DNA of 64,000 nucleotides, taken from NCBI GenBank assembly GCA_021801235.1, contig JAJYYG010000045.1:1-64000 (forward strand), in the 5' to 3' direction. Positions 8,307 to 17,317 of the stretch are shown piece by piece. The DNA is from Actinomycetes bacterium (GTDB lineage: Bacteria; Actinomycetota; Acidimicrobiia; Acidimicrobiales; RAAP-2). Numbering within the stretch: the stretch's first letter is position 1; every line of letters starts with the position of its first letter. The notes under the pieces were generated by a model that saw only the letters and a list, made by a program, of their open reading frames with translations, was not told where the DNA came from and made no database searches. The translations under genes were made by a program, and so were the position numbers.

Positions 8307-10709
8307 ATGCGGACGGACGGGGGACGGGAGCCAAAGAGCGCTCGGCGCCACTGGGGGCAGGGTGTCGTGCGGAGCGCCACCGGACATCGGGGCCGGTCGC
8401 TCCGGGGCCGCCGCTTCGGCATGTGCGTGCTCGCCGCTCTCGTCGTCACCACCACGCTCGCCGCATGCGGCAGCCCGGCCGCGACGACGAGCGTGCCCTC
8501 CGCCACCGTGCGGGCCACGTTCACCGGTCACGGCTCCACCGACTCGGCCTACGTCCTCGGCGCCCGACCCGGGACGACGCTGCTGCTGGCGGACGCCGCC
8601 GGGACCGAGGTCGGCCACGGCGTCGCCGACCGGCTCGGCAGCCTCATCGTCCGCGACGTGGCGCCCGGACCGGGGTACACCTTCCGGACGGTGACCGGCG
8701 CAGAGGTGGCGGGAACCCGGCCCTTCCGGGTCCTTTCCCCCTCCGACATCCCACCCGAGAGCTTCTACGCCGACCAGCACATGCACGTGGGGCTCAACTA
8801 CCTCACCATGCGCGACGGGGTGAAGCTGGCGGCCACCGTACGGCTCCCGCCCGGCAAGACGCTGGCGGACGGTCCCTTCCCCACGGTGATCGAGGAGTCG
8901 GGGTACGCCATCGCCGCCCCGCACAGCCTGCTCGACGCCGTGCTCCACACCGGGGGGGAAACGTTGTCCGATCCCCTGCTCCCCTCGACCGCCACCGCCG
9001 TCGGCTCGGTGGTGGCACCCCTCCTCGGGTTCGCCACGGTGAGCCTCCAGATGCGGGGCACCGGCTGTTCGGGAGGGGCCTTCGACCTGTTCGGGCTCAA
9101 CACCACCTACGACGGCTACGACTCGGTGGAGATCGTCGCCTCCCAGCCGTGGGTGAAGAACCACAAGGTGGGCATGGTCGGGATCTCGTTCTCCGGGATC
9201 TCCCAGATGTTCGTGGCGGGGACCCGCCCACCGGGACTGGCCGCCATCGCACCGATGAGCCTGACCAACGACCTCTACGCCACCGGCTTCCCCGGCGGCA
9301 TCTTCAACAGCGGGTTCGCCGGGAGCTGGATCGCCCAGCGGATCTCCGACGCCGAGCCGGCCCCCCAGGGCGGTGAGGAGTACGCCAAGGTCCTCATCGC
9401 CGAGGGCGACAAGCAGTGCCTGGCCAACCAGGCCCTCCACCTCCAGACCCAGAACATCGACTCGCTGCTGGCCACCAACACCCACCGGACCCCCTCGCTG
9501 TACGACCCGCGGTCACCCACCACCTGGGCTCGCAAAGTCACCGTCCCCGTCTTTCTTTCGGGCGCGTTCCAGGACGAGCAGACCGGCGGCCAGTGGCCGG
9601 CGATCGTCGGAGCGCTCGCCCACGACCCCCACGTCTGGGTCACCATGGTCAACGGCACCCACGTGGACTCGCTGGGGCCCGGGACCATCACCCGGTGGGT
9701 CGAGTTCCTCGACCTCTTCGTCGCCGACGAGGTGCCACAGGCGTCGTCGGCGCTCCCCACCCTCGCCGGCGCCCTCTACGAGCAGCTGGCCAACGCTCCG
9801 TCCGGCCCGGTGGCACCGCTGCAGTACACCAACGAGCCCACCGTCGCCGCCGCCCGGGCCGCCTTCGAGAAGCAGGCACGGGTGCGGGTCCTCTTCGACA
9901 ACGGGGGAGGGAGCGCCGGGCCGGGCGCCATGCAGCCCGTCTGGCACGCCGACTTCGCCTCGTGGCCGCCTCCCCAGGCGACGGCGACCACGCTCCACCT
10001 CGGTGTCGGCGGGACCCTCACCGCCGCGTCCCCGGGGTCGTCGACCGTGTCGTTCAAGCCCGACCCGGCGGCGCGACCCGCCACCGACCTGGCCGCCGGG
10101 GGGAATCCCTGGGTGGCCCTCCCGCCCTACGACTGGACCCCGGTCACCGGATCCGACGGGCTCGGCTTCCTCTCCCCGCCACTCGCCCACGACCTGACCG
10201 TGGTGGGTCCGGCGAGCCTCGACCTGTGGATCGAGAGCACCGCGGCCGACACCGACCTGCAGGCGACCGTGTCCGAGGTCCGACCAGACGGGAAGGAGCT
10301 CTTCATGAACACCGGGATCCTACGGGCCAGCGACCGCGCCCTCGACGCCGGCGCGTCGACGGCCACGGATCCCGTACCCACCTACCTCGCCTCCACGGCA
10401 CGCCCGCTGCCCGCCGGACGGTTCACCGAGGTCCGCATCCCCATCCTGCCCTTCGCCTACTCGTTCCGGGCGGGCTCGCGCATCCGCGTGACCGTCACCG
10501 CCCCCGGTGGGGACCGGCCGGTCTGGTCGTTCGACACCTACCAGACGAAAGGGCTGGTGACCGACACCGTCGGGCTGGGCGGCGCCCACCCCTCCGCCCT
10601 GGTGCTGTCGGTCGTCCCCGGGCTCACCCCTCCGGACCCCCAGCCCGCCTGCCCCTCGCTGCGGGGCCAGCCGTGCCGCACCTACGTGCCGGCGGCCAAC
10701 GGAGGATGA
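8307..10709 (+). CDS. CocE/NonD-family hydrolase (X-Pro dipeptidyl-peptidase-like), lipoprotein
   Basis: An 800-residue exported serine hydrolase. The n-region is unusually long and Arg-rich, followed by VLAALVVTTTLAAC, a lipobox-like cleavage site, so the mature enzyme is probably membrane-anchored outside the cell. The alpha/beta-hydrolase (peptidase S15) domain has RDGVKLAATVRLP, then the nucleophile elbow GISFSGISQ, and a VNGTHVDSLG segment with the likely catalytic His. The last 250 residues form the jelly-roll PepX_C domain. Substrates in the family include esters, acylated antibiotics and proline dipeptides. GGGAGGGGG precedes the ATG at 8307; a GTG at 8368 would give a more ordinary signal peptide. 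A TetR gene follows closely, and an operator-like palindrome covers the promoter. Confidence 0.78.
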   Translation: MRTDGGREPKSARRHWGQGVVRSATGHRGRSLRGRRFGMCVLAALVVTTTLAACGSPAATTSVPSATVRATFTGHGSTDSAYVLGARPGTTLLLADAAGTEVGHGVADRLGSLIVRDVAPGPGYTFRTVTGAEVAGTRPFRVLSPSDIPPESFYADQHMHVGLNYLTMRDGVKLAATVRLPPGKTLADGPFPTVIEESGYAIAAPHSLLDAVLHTGGETLSDPLLPSTATAVGSVVAPLLGFATVSLQMRGTGCSGGAFDLFGLNTTYDGYDSVEIVASQPWVKNHKVGMVGISFSGISQMFVAGTRPPGLAAIAPMSLTNDLYATGFPGGIFNSGFAGSWIAQRISDAEPAPQGGEEYAKVLIAEGDKQCLANQALHLQTQNIDSLLATNTHRTPSLYDPRSPTTWARKVTVPVFLSGAFQDEQTGGQWPAIVGALAHDPHVWVTMVNGTHVDSLGPGTITRWVEFLDLFVADEVPQASSALPTLAGALYEQLANAPSGPVAPLQYTNEPTVAAARAAFEKQARVRVLFDNGGGSAGPGAMQPVWHADFASWPPPQATATTLHLGVGGTLTAASPGSSTVSFKPDPAARPATDLAAGGNPWVALPPYDWTPVTGSDGLGFLSPPLAHDLTVVGPASLDLWIESTAADTDLQATVSEVRPDGKELFMNTGILRASDRALDAGASTATDPVPTYLASTARPLPAGRFTEVRIPILPFAYSFRAGSRIRVTVTAPGGDRPVWSFDTYQTKGLVTDTVGLGGAHPSALVLSVVPGLTPPDPQPACPSLRGQPCRTYVPAANGG

Positions 10710-10734
10710 GCGGGCGACCGGCGCGGCGGGTGCC

Positions 10735-11460
10735 GTGACGGGAAGGCGGGCGGGCGGGGCGGGTGCCGTGACGGACATGGCGGGTGCCGGCGAGTCCCCG
10801 TCCGGCGGTCCGGGAAGCGTCACGGGCGCCCGGGATGGGGGGCACCACCCGCCGGACACCCGGGAGCGGCTGCTGCTGTCCGCGGCCGACACCCTCGCCC
10901 GCCGGGGCATCGACGTCTCGATGACCGACATCGCCGCCGCTGCCGGGGTCACCCGCATGACGCTCTATCGCCGGTTGGGGACCCGGGAGGAGCTGCTGGT
11001 GGCGGTGCTCATCCACGAGGGGCGGCAGGTGCGAGGCCGGCTCGCCCCCGTCCTCGACGACCGGACGCGCCCGTTCCCGGCCCGCCTGGTGGACGTCGTC
11101 GCCGAGGTGGTGTCGGCGGTGCGGAGATCGCCGGTGCTCTCCCTCTTCGTCGAGCGCGTCACCCCCACCCAGGTGGAGGAGCTCGACCGTGACGGCGTGT
11201 TCCTGGCCGGCGTCTGGGGGTTCCTCCTCCCGTACTTCGAGGACCCCGATGTCCGCCCTCAGCTCCGGTCCACCCCGGAGCGGAGCGTGGACTGGACCTT
11301 GCGCCAGGTCCTCCTGCAGCTCGTGGTGCGCGGTCGGTCGAACCAGAACGAGGACGAGCTGCGCGACGAGCTCACGACCTTCCTCATCCCTTCGGTCTTC
11401 GTCCCCTGCGGGGCCGGCCCGGGTGGCCCGGGCCAGGGCCCGGGAGCCGGGTCCCGTTGA
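10735..11460 (+). CDS. TetR family transcriptional regulator
   Basis: A 241-residue repressor. The DNA-binding domain starts near residue 42 (TRERLLLSAADTLARRG), with the recognition helix in MTDIAAAAGVTRMTLYRRLG and EELLVAVLIHEG after it. The ligand domain is not diagnostic. It lies 26 bases after the hydrolase gene and may control it through the TGTTACA palindrome at 8244-8269. The start is uncertain: a 16-base segment gcgggtgccgtgacgg is duplicated (10726-10741 and 10759-10774), giving GTG codons at 10735 and 10768 and an ATG at 10777. The stop overlaps the promoter of the next gene. Confidence 0.82.
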   Translation: MTGRRAGGAGAVTDMAGAGESPSGGPGSVTGARDGGHHPPDTRERLLLSAADTLARRGIDVSMTDIAAAAGVTRMTLYRRLGTREELLVAVLIHEGRQVRGRLAPVLDDRTRPFPARLVDVVAEVVSAVRRSPVLSLFVERVTPTQVEELDRDGVFLAGVWGFLLPYFEDPDVRPQLRSTPERSVDWTLRQVLLQLVVRGRSNQNEDELRDELTTFLIPSVFVPCGAGPGGPGQGPGAGSR

Positions 11461-11483
11461 CAGGAGGCGGGTACGCTCGGACG

Positions 11484-12515
11484 GTGTCCGCCGCCTACGT
11501 CCCCGCCGCCGATCGCTACGGAGCGATGCCCTACCGCCGCTGCGGGAGGAGCGGCCTCCGACTGCCGGCCATCTCGCTCGGCCTGTGGCACAACTTCGGA
11601 GACGATCGCCCCGTGGACGGGCAGAGGGCCATCCTCCGGAGAGCGTTCGACCTCGGGATCACCCACTTCGACCTGGCGAACAACTACGGCCCGCCCTACG
11701 GAAGCGCGGAGCGCAACTTCGGTCGGATCCTGCGAGAGGACTTCGGTGCGCTACGCGACGAGCTGGTCATCTCCACCAAGGCGGGTTGGGACATGTGGCC
11801 CGGTCCGTACGGCGACCTCGGATCACGCAAGTACCTGCTCGCCAGCCTCGACCAGAGCCTGTCCCGGCTCGGGCTCGACTACGTGGACATCTTCTACCAT
11901 CACCACTTCGACCCCGAGACACCGCTCGAAGAGACACTCGGGGCGCTCGACACAGCCGTGCGCGCGGGGAAGGCCCTCTACGTGGGCATCTCGTCCTACT
12001 CGGCCGAGCGGACCGTCGAGGCGATCGCCATCCTGGAAGGCCTGGGAACCCCCCTGCTCATCCACCAGCCGTCCTACTCCCTGCTGAACCGGTGGATCGA
12101 GGACCGGCTCCTCGACGTCCTCGGCGAGCACGGCGTCGGGTGCATCGCGTTCTCCCCACTCGCCCAGGGGCTGCTGACCGGACGGTACCTCGACGGGATC
12201 CCCGAAGGATCGCGCGCCTCGCGGGACTCGTCGCTCTCGCCCGACATGCTGAACGAGCGGAACCTCGGCCACGTGCGTGCGCTCGCCGAGATCGCCGGGC
12301 GCCGCGGCCAGACAGTGGCCCAGCTCGCCATCGCGTGGGCGCTGCGGGACCCCAGGATGACCTCGGTGTTGATCGGCGCCAGCAGCGTCTCCCAGCTCGA
12401 GGAGAACCTGGCGTCCCTCGCCAACCTTGCGTTCAGCGTCGAGGAGCTGGCCGAGATCGACCGCCACGCGGTCGAAGGGGGCATCGACCTGTGGCGGGGG
12501 CCCGCTACCAGCTGA
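11484..12515 (+). CDS. gpr: L-glyceraldehyde 3-phosphate reductase (aldo-keto reductase)
   Basis: A 343-residue NADPH-dependent aldo-keto reductase closely resembling Escherichia coli YghZ/Gpr, which reduces L-glyceraldehyde 3-phosphate and detoxifies methylglyoxal. Recognisable segments are RLPAISLGLWHNFGD, HFDLANNYGPPYGSAE, STKAGWDMWPGPYGDLGS and IHQPSYSLLNRW; the catalytic Asp and Tyr (DLANNYG) and Lys (STKAG) are present. Near the end VLIGASSVSQLEEN provides the NADPH site. The GTG at 11484 matches the N-terminus of the family (ADRYGAMPYRRCG) and lies six bases after a TACGCT -10 box, so translation is probably leaderless. It follows the TetR gene with 23 bases between them. Confidence 0.85.
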   Translation: MSAAYVPAADRYGAMPYRRCGRSGLRLPAISLGLWHNFGDDRPVDGQRAILRRAFDLGITHFDLANNYGPPYGSAERNFGRILREDFGALRDELVISTKAGWDMWPGPYGDLGSRKYLLASLDQSLSRLGLDYVDIFYHHHFDPETPLEETLGALDTAVRAGKALYVGISSYSAERTVEAIAILEGLGTPLLIHQPSYSLLNRWIEDRLLDVLGEHGVGCIAFSPLAQGLLTGRYLDGIPEGSRASRDSSLSPDMLNERNLGHVRALAEIAGRRGQTVAQLAIAWALRDPRMTSVLIGASSVSQLEENLASLANLAFSVEELAEIDRHAVEGGIDLWRGPATS

Positions 12516-12577
12516 ACCCACCGGGGTGGGTCCGCTCTCAGAAGCCGGTCAGGTGCAGAGCCGCTCCCGGGACCCGG

Positions 12578-12733
12578 TCAGCGGGACAGCCACGACAGGC
12601 GCTTGGTCCGCGGCTCCGCGCTGCACTGACAGCGGTCGGCGCGGGGCACGTGGCTCAGCACCTGTTCGACATGGAGTCCGCAACCCTTCCAGGAGGGGCG
12701 GCCGCACTTCTTGCACTTCACTTCTCTACACAT
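12578..12733 (-). CDS. 51-residue Cys-rich small protein
   Basis: The frame starts MCREVKCKKCGRPSWKGCG and ends KRLSWLSR. Six cysteines at residues 2, 7, 10, 18, 35 and 37 and one His suggest a small zinc or other metal ribbon. Similar short proteins occur in many actinobacteria, but I know of no assigned function. The ATG at 12733 lies inside a palindrome ATACCC-N4-GGGTAT, the type of site bound by CsoR-like metal sensors, which hints at metal-dependent control. The gene is convergent with gpr and divergent from prfC. The gene call rests on the conserved-looking N-terminal half and good start context; it is too short for coding statistics. Confidence 0.6.
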   Translation of the reverse strand: MCREVKCKKCGRPSWKGCGLHVEQVLSHVPRADRCQCSAEPRTKRLSWLSR

Positions 12734-12747
12734 ACCCCCGAGGGTAT
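12732..12747. promoter_or_regulatory. ATACCC-N4-GGGTAT palindrome over a start codon
   Basis: A perfect 6-bp inverted repeat overlaps the start codon of the 51-residue Cys-rich protein. Copper- and metal-sensing CsoR family operators have the same A/T-flanked C-run/G-run form. No csoR gene is in the window. Confidence 0.45.
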
Positions 12748-13073
12748 CAGGTCGGATCGCGGAAGGGTGCCCACCCTCCCCGGCCGGAGACATCCGGCCG
12801 GGGCGCGGCCGGGGCGGTCCCCGACGGGAAAGGGGCCGCGGGCCGGTAGGATGGGGGCCGACCGATCGGACGCGGTGCGGCGGGCGCCTGTTCTCCGGTC
12901 GGGTCGCTCCTCTCGGCGGACAGGCGAGGGAATGGCCTGTCGTCGGAGACGCCCGGACCGCCAGAGTCGAACGGCGGAACAGCGGAACGGCGACACGGAC
13001 ACGACGACGAGGACCTGATGGATCGGACCGGCACACGGAGGAGGACGTCGGGCGCCACCTGGCAGACCGGGCG
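12748..13073. other. Leader and promoter region of prfC
   Basis: No convincing gene. It contains a perfect 11-bp inverted repeat with a four-base loop (12778-12788 and 12793-12803), then a TAGGAT -10 box at 12847-12852, giving prfC an untranslated leader of about 215 bases. Confidence 0.45.
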
Positions 13074-14651
13074 ATGAGCGACGGCGAGCCCCGGCCGCTC
13101 GAGGCCGGACGGAGGCGGACGTTCGCCATCATCAGCCACCCCGACGCCGGGAAGACCACCCTGACCGAAAAGTTCCTCCTGTTCGCCGGAGCGGTGCAGC
13201 AGGCCGGATCGGTGACGGCTCGGGCGGGGCGCCGGGCCACAACCTCCGATTGGATGGAGCTGGAGAAGCAACGGGGGATCTCGGTCAGCTCCACCGTGGT
13301 GCAGTTCGGTTACCGCGGCCACACGGTCAACCTCCTGGACACCCCCGGCCACCGCGACTTCTCGGAGGACACCTACCGGGTCCTGGCCGCCGCCGACGCC
13401 GCGGTGATGGTCCTCGACGTGGCCAAGGGCGTCGAGCCCCAGACGCTCAAGCTGTTCGAGGTGTGCCGCTCCCGACGGCTTCCGGTCCTCACCTTCCTCA
13501 ACAAGTGCGACCGACCGGGCCGCGAGCCCCTGGAGCTGCTCGACGAGATCGAACGCCAGATCGGCCTCGCTCCCGCCCCGGTCACCTGGCCGGTCGGCGA
13601 ACCGGGCGACTTCCGGGGGGTGCTCGACCGCCGGGACGGGAGCTTCGTGCAGTTCACGCGGAGCGCCCACGGTGCCACCGTCACCGACGAGGAACGGACC
13701 GGAGGGGAGGAGGCCGCGCTCCGCCACGGCACCGCCTGGGACCGGGCGGTCGAGGACTGCGCCCTCTTCGACGCCGTGGGCGCGGACGTCGATCCGAAGA
13801 CGTTCCTGGCCGGGGAGTCCACGCCACTCTTCGTCGGTTCCGCGCTGACCAACTTCGGGGTCCGGCACCTCCTCGACGCCGTGGTCGACCTGGTCCCCGC
13901 CCCCGCGCCCCGCGCCGACGTCGGAGGGGGGCCCCGCCCCCTCGACGCCGGATTCTCCGGGTTCGTCTTCAAGATCCAGGCCAACATGAACCCGGCCCAT
14001 CGCGACCACGTCGCCTTCGTGCGGGTCTGCTCCGGACACTTCGAGCGCGGCATGACCCTTGTCCACGGTCCCACCGGCCGACCGTTCACCACCAAGTACG
14101 CCACCTCGCTCTTCGGGTCCGAACGGCTGACCGTCGACGACGCCTGGCCCGGCGACGTCATCGGACTGGTGAACGCCTCCAACCTGCGCATCGGCGACAC
14201 CCTCCACGACGGAGATCCGGTGACTTTCCCGGCCATCCCGGTGTTCGCCCCCGAGCTGATCGCCGTGGCCCGACCGAAGGACGTCTCGCGGTACAAGCAG
14301 TTCCGCAGGGGACTCGACCAGCTGGCGGCCGAAGGGGTCGTCCAGGTGCTCCACCGGCGGGGAGGCGACCCCAGCCCTGTCCTCGCGGCGGTGGGCGCGA
14401 TGCAGTTCGAGGTCCTGGTGCATCGGCTCGAGCACGAGTTCGGGGCGCCGGTCGACCTCGAACCACCCGCGTCGCGCGCCGTCCGGCGGACCGACCCCGC
14501 CACCGCGTCCTTGCTGGAGGGAACGGCCGGGGTCGAGGTCCTCGAGCGGGAGGACGGCACGCTGCTGGCACTGTTCGCCAATCCCTACCGCTTGGACCGG
14601 ATCGTGATGGACCATCCGGACTGGTTGCTCGATCCGATCGTCACCACCTGA
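13074..14651 (+). CDS. prfC: Peptide chain release factor 3
   Basis: A 525-residue translational GTPase that recycles release factors RF1 and RF2 from the ribosome. The G1 motif SHPDAGKTTLTEK, G3 DTPGHRDFSEDTYR and G4 NKCDRPGREP are all intact. The switch-I segment (SDWMELEKQRGISVSS) is typical for RF3 rather than EF-G. Length equals the family norm, and C-terminal blocks such as VGAMQFEVLVHRLEHEFGAPV are present. The ATG at 13074 immediately precedes the G domain; no strong ribosome-binding site is seen. Transcription probably starts about 215 bases upstream. The last codons and stop are part of a 19-base tandem duplication. Confidence 0.93.
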   Translation: MSDGEPRPLEAGRRRTFAIISHPDAGKTTLTEKFLLFAGAVQQAGSVTARAGRRATTSDWMELEKQRGISVSSTVVQFGYRGHTVNLLDTPGHRDFSEDTYRVLAAADAAVMVLDVAKGVEPQTLKLFEVCRSRRLPVLTFLNKCDRPGREPLELLDEIERQIGLAPAPVTWPVGEPGDFRGVLDRRDGSFVQFTRSAHGATVTDEERTGGEEAALRHGTAWDRAVEDCALFDAVGADVDPKTFLAGESTPLFVGSALTNFGVRHLLDAVVDLVPAPAPRADVGGGPRPLDAGFSGFVFKIQANMNPAHRDHVAFVRVCSGHFERGMTLVHGPTGRPFTTKYATSLFGSERLTVDDAWPGDVIGLVNASNLRIGDTLHDGDPVTFPAIPVFAPELIAVARPKDVSRYKQFRRGLDQLAAEGVVQVLHRRGGDPSPVLAAVGAMQFEVLVHRLEHEFGAPVDLEPPASRAVRRTDPATASLLEGTAGVEVLEREDGTLLALFANPYRLDRIVMDHPDWLLDPIVTT

Positions 14652-14670
14652 ACCGATCGTCACCACCTGA
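14634..14670 (+). repeat. Tandem duplication of the prfC stop region
   Basis: ccgatcgtcaccacctga occurs at 14634-14651 and again at 14653-14670 (period 19), so the stop codon and preceding codons are copied just downstream of the gene. Confidence 0.9.
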
Positions 14671-14740
14671 GCGACGTACCGGGACGCGCCGCCTCGTGGC
14701 GGGAGAACGGGCCTCGCGTGCGACGGTCCGTGGGTTTCGC

Positions 14741-15574
14741 TCAGCCAGTGGCTGTTGCTCCCGGAGGCGTCGGCGGCGTCGCAGATCGCACCCTGCCGGG
14801 CGAGGTCGCGGACCTGAGGGCGGCCTCGGCCTGCCAGGCGTCCGCACGGGCCGCCTTCACGTCCGTCGCCGCCGTTTTGGTCGCCGCCCTGGCCGTCCCC
14901 AGGAGACCGTGGTCGGCGTTCCATTCCGCCGGGGTGTCTCCCTCGAGCGTGGCCGGATCTCCGGCGACCGCTCCGGTGGCGGCAGTGAGCTGACCGGCCA
15001 TCTCGGAGAGGAGCGCCTGCACCTGCGCCTGGTCGGACGGCTTCTCGTGCGACGCGATCCGGGTGGCCGCCGCCTCCAGACGCGGGACCGCCACCGCGGT
15101 GAGGTGGTCGTCCGTGGAGACCAGCCCGACCACCGGGAGCGCGAGCGCGTAGACGCGGTAGCCCGTGAACATCTGGCGGTAGTCGGTGACGGCGGACCGT
15201 ACGGTGGTGGCACCGGCGACCGTGGTCTCGAGTTGCTGTAGACCGGAGACGTCGGAGCTCAGGATTCGGACGAGGGTGGCCTGGTCCGCACCGAGGTCGG
15301 TCTCCGCCTGGACCTTGCCGATCGCGGTGTTCAGCCTCGTGAGGCGAGCCGAGATGTTCGCGGCTGCGGTCGCCTGGACCTGCTGGAGGGTGGGGTGCTT
15401 CGGAAGCGGCACGTCCGGCGCGGGTCTCCCCGGCCCCGGGGCTGACGGGGAGGGCGCCGGGGTGGACGGGGAGGGCGCGGGGGCGCCGGCGAACGCACTG
15501 CCGGCGGTGGCACCGACCGTGGCCAGCGCGACCCCGGCGCCGACCACTGCGAGCAGTCTCGGGGTACGTCTCAT
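14741..15574 (-). CDS. Secreted helical protein of unknown function
   Basis: A 277-residue exported protein. The ATG at 15574, with GAGGAG upstream, opens a signal peptide ending near GSAFAGAPAP. A Pro/Ser linker with repeated PSPSxPxP motifs follows. The rest is strongly helical and Ala-rich (LQQVQATAAANISARLTRLN, LEAAATRIASHE, TAATDVKAARADAWQAEAALR), suggesting a coiled-coil or helical-bundle extracytoplasmic protein. I do not recognise a named domain. It is convergent with prfC and divergent from the methyltransferase gene. A cell-envelope structural role would be a guess. Confidence 0.65.
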   Translation of the reverse strand: MRRTPRLLAVVGAGVALATVGATAGSAFAGAPAPSPSTPAPSPSAPGPGRPAPDVPLPKHPTLQQVQATAAANISARLTRLNTAIGKVQAETDLGADQATLVRILSSDVSGLQQLETTVAGATTVRSAVTDYRQMFTGYRVYALALPVVGLVSTDDHLTAVAVPRLEAAATRIASHEKPSDQAQVQALLSEMAGQLTAATGAVAGDPATLEGDTPAEWNADHGLLGTARAATKTAATDVKAARADAWQAEAALRSATSPGRVRSATPPTPPGATATG

Positions 15575-15811
15575 CGTGGCTCCTCGGCTTGTTGGGAACG
15601 GACACCTCGATGATGCGGGTTCCGCGTGAAGGAGGCATGTGCGAGATGTGAGGATCTGATGAAGACCGGTCGACGGACCGGGCGCATGCCCGGGCACGTC
15701 CGCCGTGGCATCCGTCGGTGGCAGGCGGTCGCGGTCGGCGACGGAGCGGGCGGTAGGGTCACCCCGTGGGTATCTCCCGATCTCACCGTCGGCAGGCCGA
15801 GACGAGTGGCG

Positions 15812-16741
15812 ATGGGGGATGACGCGGTGGCCACGACACCCGGCTGCCCGAACACCGCCGTGCCGGGTCCTCTCGTCGAGGTGGACGATCCGGAGGATCC
15901 ACGGATCGGCCTCTACCGGGAGCTGAAGGACCCGGCACGCCACGCCCGATCTGGCACCCGACCTCCGATCGTCATCGTCGAAGGGAAGCTCGCCGTCCGC
16001 CGGCTCCTTGCATCGACCTATCCGGTCCGGTCGCTGCTGGTCGACGACCACCAGGCGGTGGTCTCCGCCGACCTGGTCGCCGCCACCCGGGCCCGGGGCG
16101 CACCCGTGTTCGTCGGATCCCGCGCCGTGGTGGCGGCCACCGTCGGGTTCGCCCTCCACCGGGGGGTGGTGGCCGCTGCGGAGCGCCCGGCGGAGGAGCG
16201 GCCCGAGCAGGTCCTGGAGGAGGCCGTGTCGGCGTCGGGAACGTCGGGCTGTGCGCCGATCGTCGCCATCCTCGAGGGTCTCAACGATCACGAGAACATC
16301 GGGGCCCTGTTCCGGAACGCCGCGGCGTTCGGGGTGTCCGGCGTCCTCCTCGACGCCACGTGCGCCGACCCGCTCTACCGACGCTCGGTCAGGGTGTCCG
16401 TCGGTCACGTCCTCCGGGTACCGCACGCCCGGCTCGCTCCTTGGCCGCGCGGCCTCGACCGGGTACGGGCCGCCGGATTCGTCGTCGCCGCTCTGGCACC
16501 GGATCCGCGGACCGCCGATGGGAACCGCGTCGCCAGCTTTGCCGACCTCAAGTCCCTGGTCTCGCGGTCCGGTGGGCGCCTCGGCGTGGCCCTGATGGTC
16601 GGCGCGGAAGGTCCCGGCCTCTCCGCCGCGGCCCTCGCCGCGTCGGACGTGGTGGTCACCATCCCGATGGCGGAGGGTGCCGACTCCCTCAACGTGGCGA
16701 CAGCCGCGGCGGTCGCGTTCCACGCACTGGCCGATGTCTGA
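15812..16741 (+). CDS. TrmH/SpoU family RNA 2'-O-methyltransferase
   Basis: A 309-residue SPOUT-class enzyme that transfers a methyl group from S-adenosylmethionine to a ribose 2'-hydroxyl in rRNA or tRNA. Residues about 45-110 form the substrate-binding domain. The catalytic SpoU domain shows motif 1 (ILEGLNDHENIGALFRNA, with the conserved N and R), motif 2 (MVGAEGPGLS) and motif 3 (IPMAEGADSLNVATAAAV), which together build the trefoil knot. The ATG at 15812 is preferred; a GTG six bases upstream is possible. Which RNA is modified cannot be told from sequence alone. It lies in a stretch of single, independently transcribed genes. Confidence 0.85.
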   Translation: MGDDAVATTPGCPNTAVPGPLVEVDDPEDPRIGLYRELKDPARHARSGTRPPIVIVEGKLAVRRLLASTYPVRSLLVDDHQAVVSADLVAATRARGAPVFVGSRAVVAATVGFALHRGVVAAAERPAEERPEQVLEEAVSASGTSGCAPIVAILEGLNDHENIGALFRNAAAFGVSGVLLDATCADPLYRRSVRVSVGHVLRVPHARLAPWPRGLDRVRAAGFVVAALAPDPRTADGNRVASFADLKSLVSRSGGRLGVALMVGAEGPGLSAAALAASDVVVTIPMAEGADSLNVATAAAVAFHALADV

Positions 16742-16876
16742 CCCCTGGCCGAGCGCGTCCTGGCGGGTTGTCCCCAGGCGGTGTGCCGAACCGGGCGTTC
16801 TCGACGCCGCACGACTCCGACGACGGCGCAGGGGACGCGACCCACTGCCGGGCCCGAAATCTGCGAGAGTCGTGCC

Positions 16877-17317
16877 ATGGACCTGAGCGGCTTCGAGCGA
16901 ATCGGCGCTGCGGACCACCATCTCGCGGTGGTGACCACCACGCGGCGCGACGGGACCGCACAGGCATCCGTCGTCAACGCCGGTGTGCTGGCCCATCCGG
17001 TGACCGGCGGTGCGGTCGTCGCGTTCGTCACCAATGGCCCGACGAAGCTCGCCAACCTCCGGCGACGCCCATGGGCCACGGTCGTGGCCCGCTCCGGATG
17101 GCAGTGGGCCGCGGTCGAAGGTCCGTGCGACCTCATCGGTCCGGACGACCCGTTCAGAGGGTTCGCGGAGAGCGACCTCCCCGGACTGTTGCGATCGGTG
17201 TTCGGCGCTGCCGGTGGTACCCACGGGGACTGGGACGAGTTCGACCGGGTGATGCAGGAGGAGCGGCGCGCGGCAGTCCTGGTCCGTCCGGATCGGATCT
17301 ATGCGAACCGCGAGTGA
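16877..17317 (+). CDS. PPOX-class (pyridoxamine-oxidase-like) F420 or FMN-binding protein
   Basis: A 146-residue split-barrel protein of the pyridoxamine 5'-phosphate oxidase-like superfamily. The N-terminal strand LAVVTTTRRDGTAQASVVN and the KLANLRRRPWATVVAR segment, with basic residues for the cofactor phosphate, are typical for small actinobacterial F420-dependent members. Such enzymes reduce biliverdin, nitro compounds or other electrophiles. The reading frame starts at the ATG at 16877. The next gene lies 303 bases downstream with nothing obvious between. The cofactor choice is an inference from lineage. Confidence 0.7.
   Translation: MDLSGFERIGAADHHLAVVTTTRRDGTAQASVVNAGVLAHPVTGGAVVAFVTNGPTKLANLRRRPWATVVARSGWQWAAVEGPCDLIGPDDPFRGFAESDLPGLLRSVFGAAGGTHGDWDEFDRVMQEERRAAVLVRPDRIYANRE

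Noticed and set aside
12516-12531. acccacc-gg-ggtgggt hairpin between gpr and the small Cys-rich gene
   Set aside because: The two-base loop is too tight for a good terminator, and no U-run follows.
12747-15638. A 963-codon open frame on the minus strand
   Set aside because: It is antisense to prfC and its neighbours; long open antisense frames are expected in DNA with this GC content.
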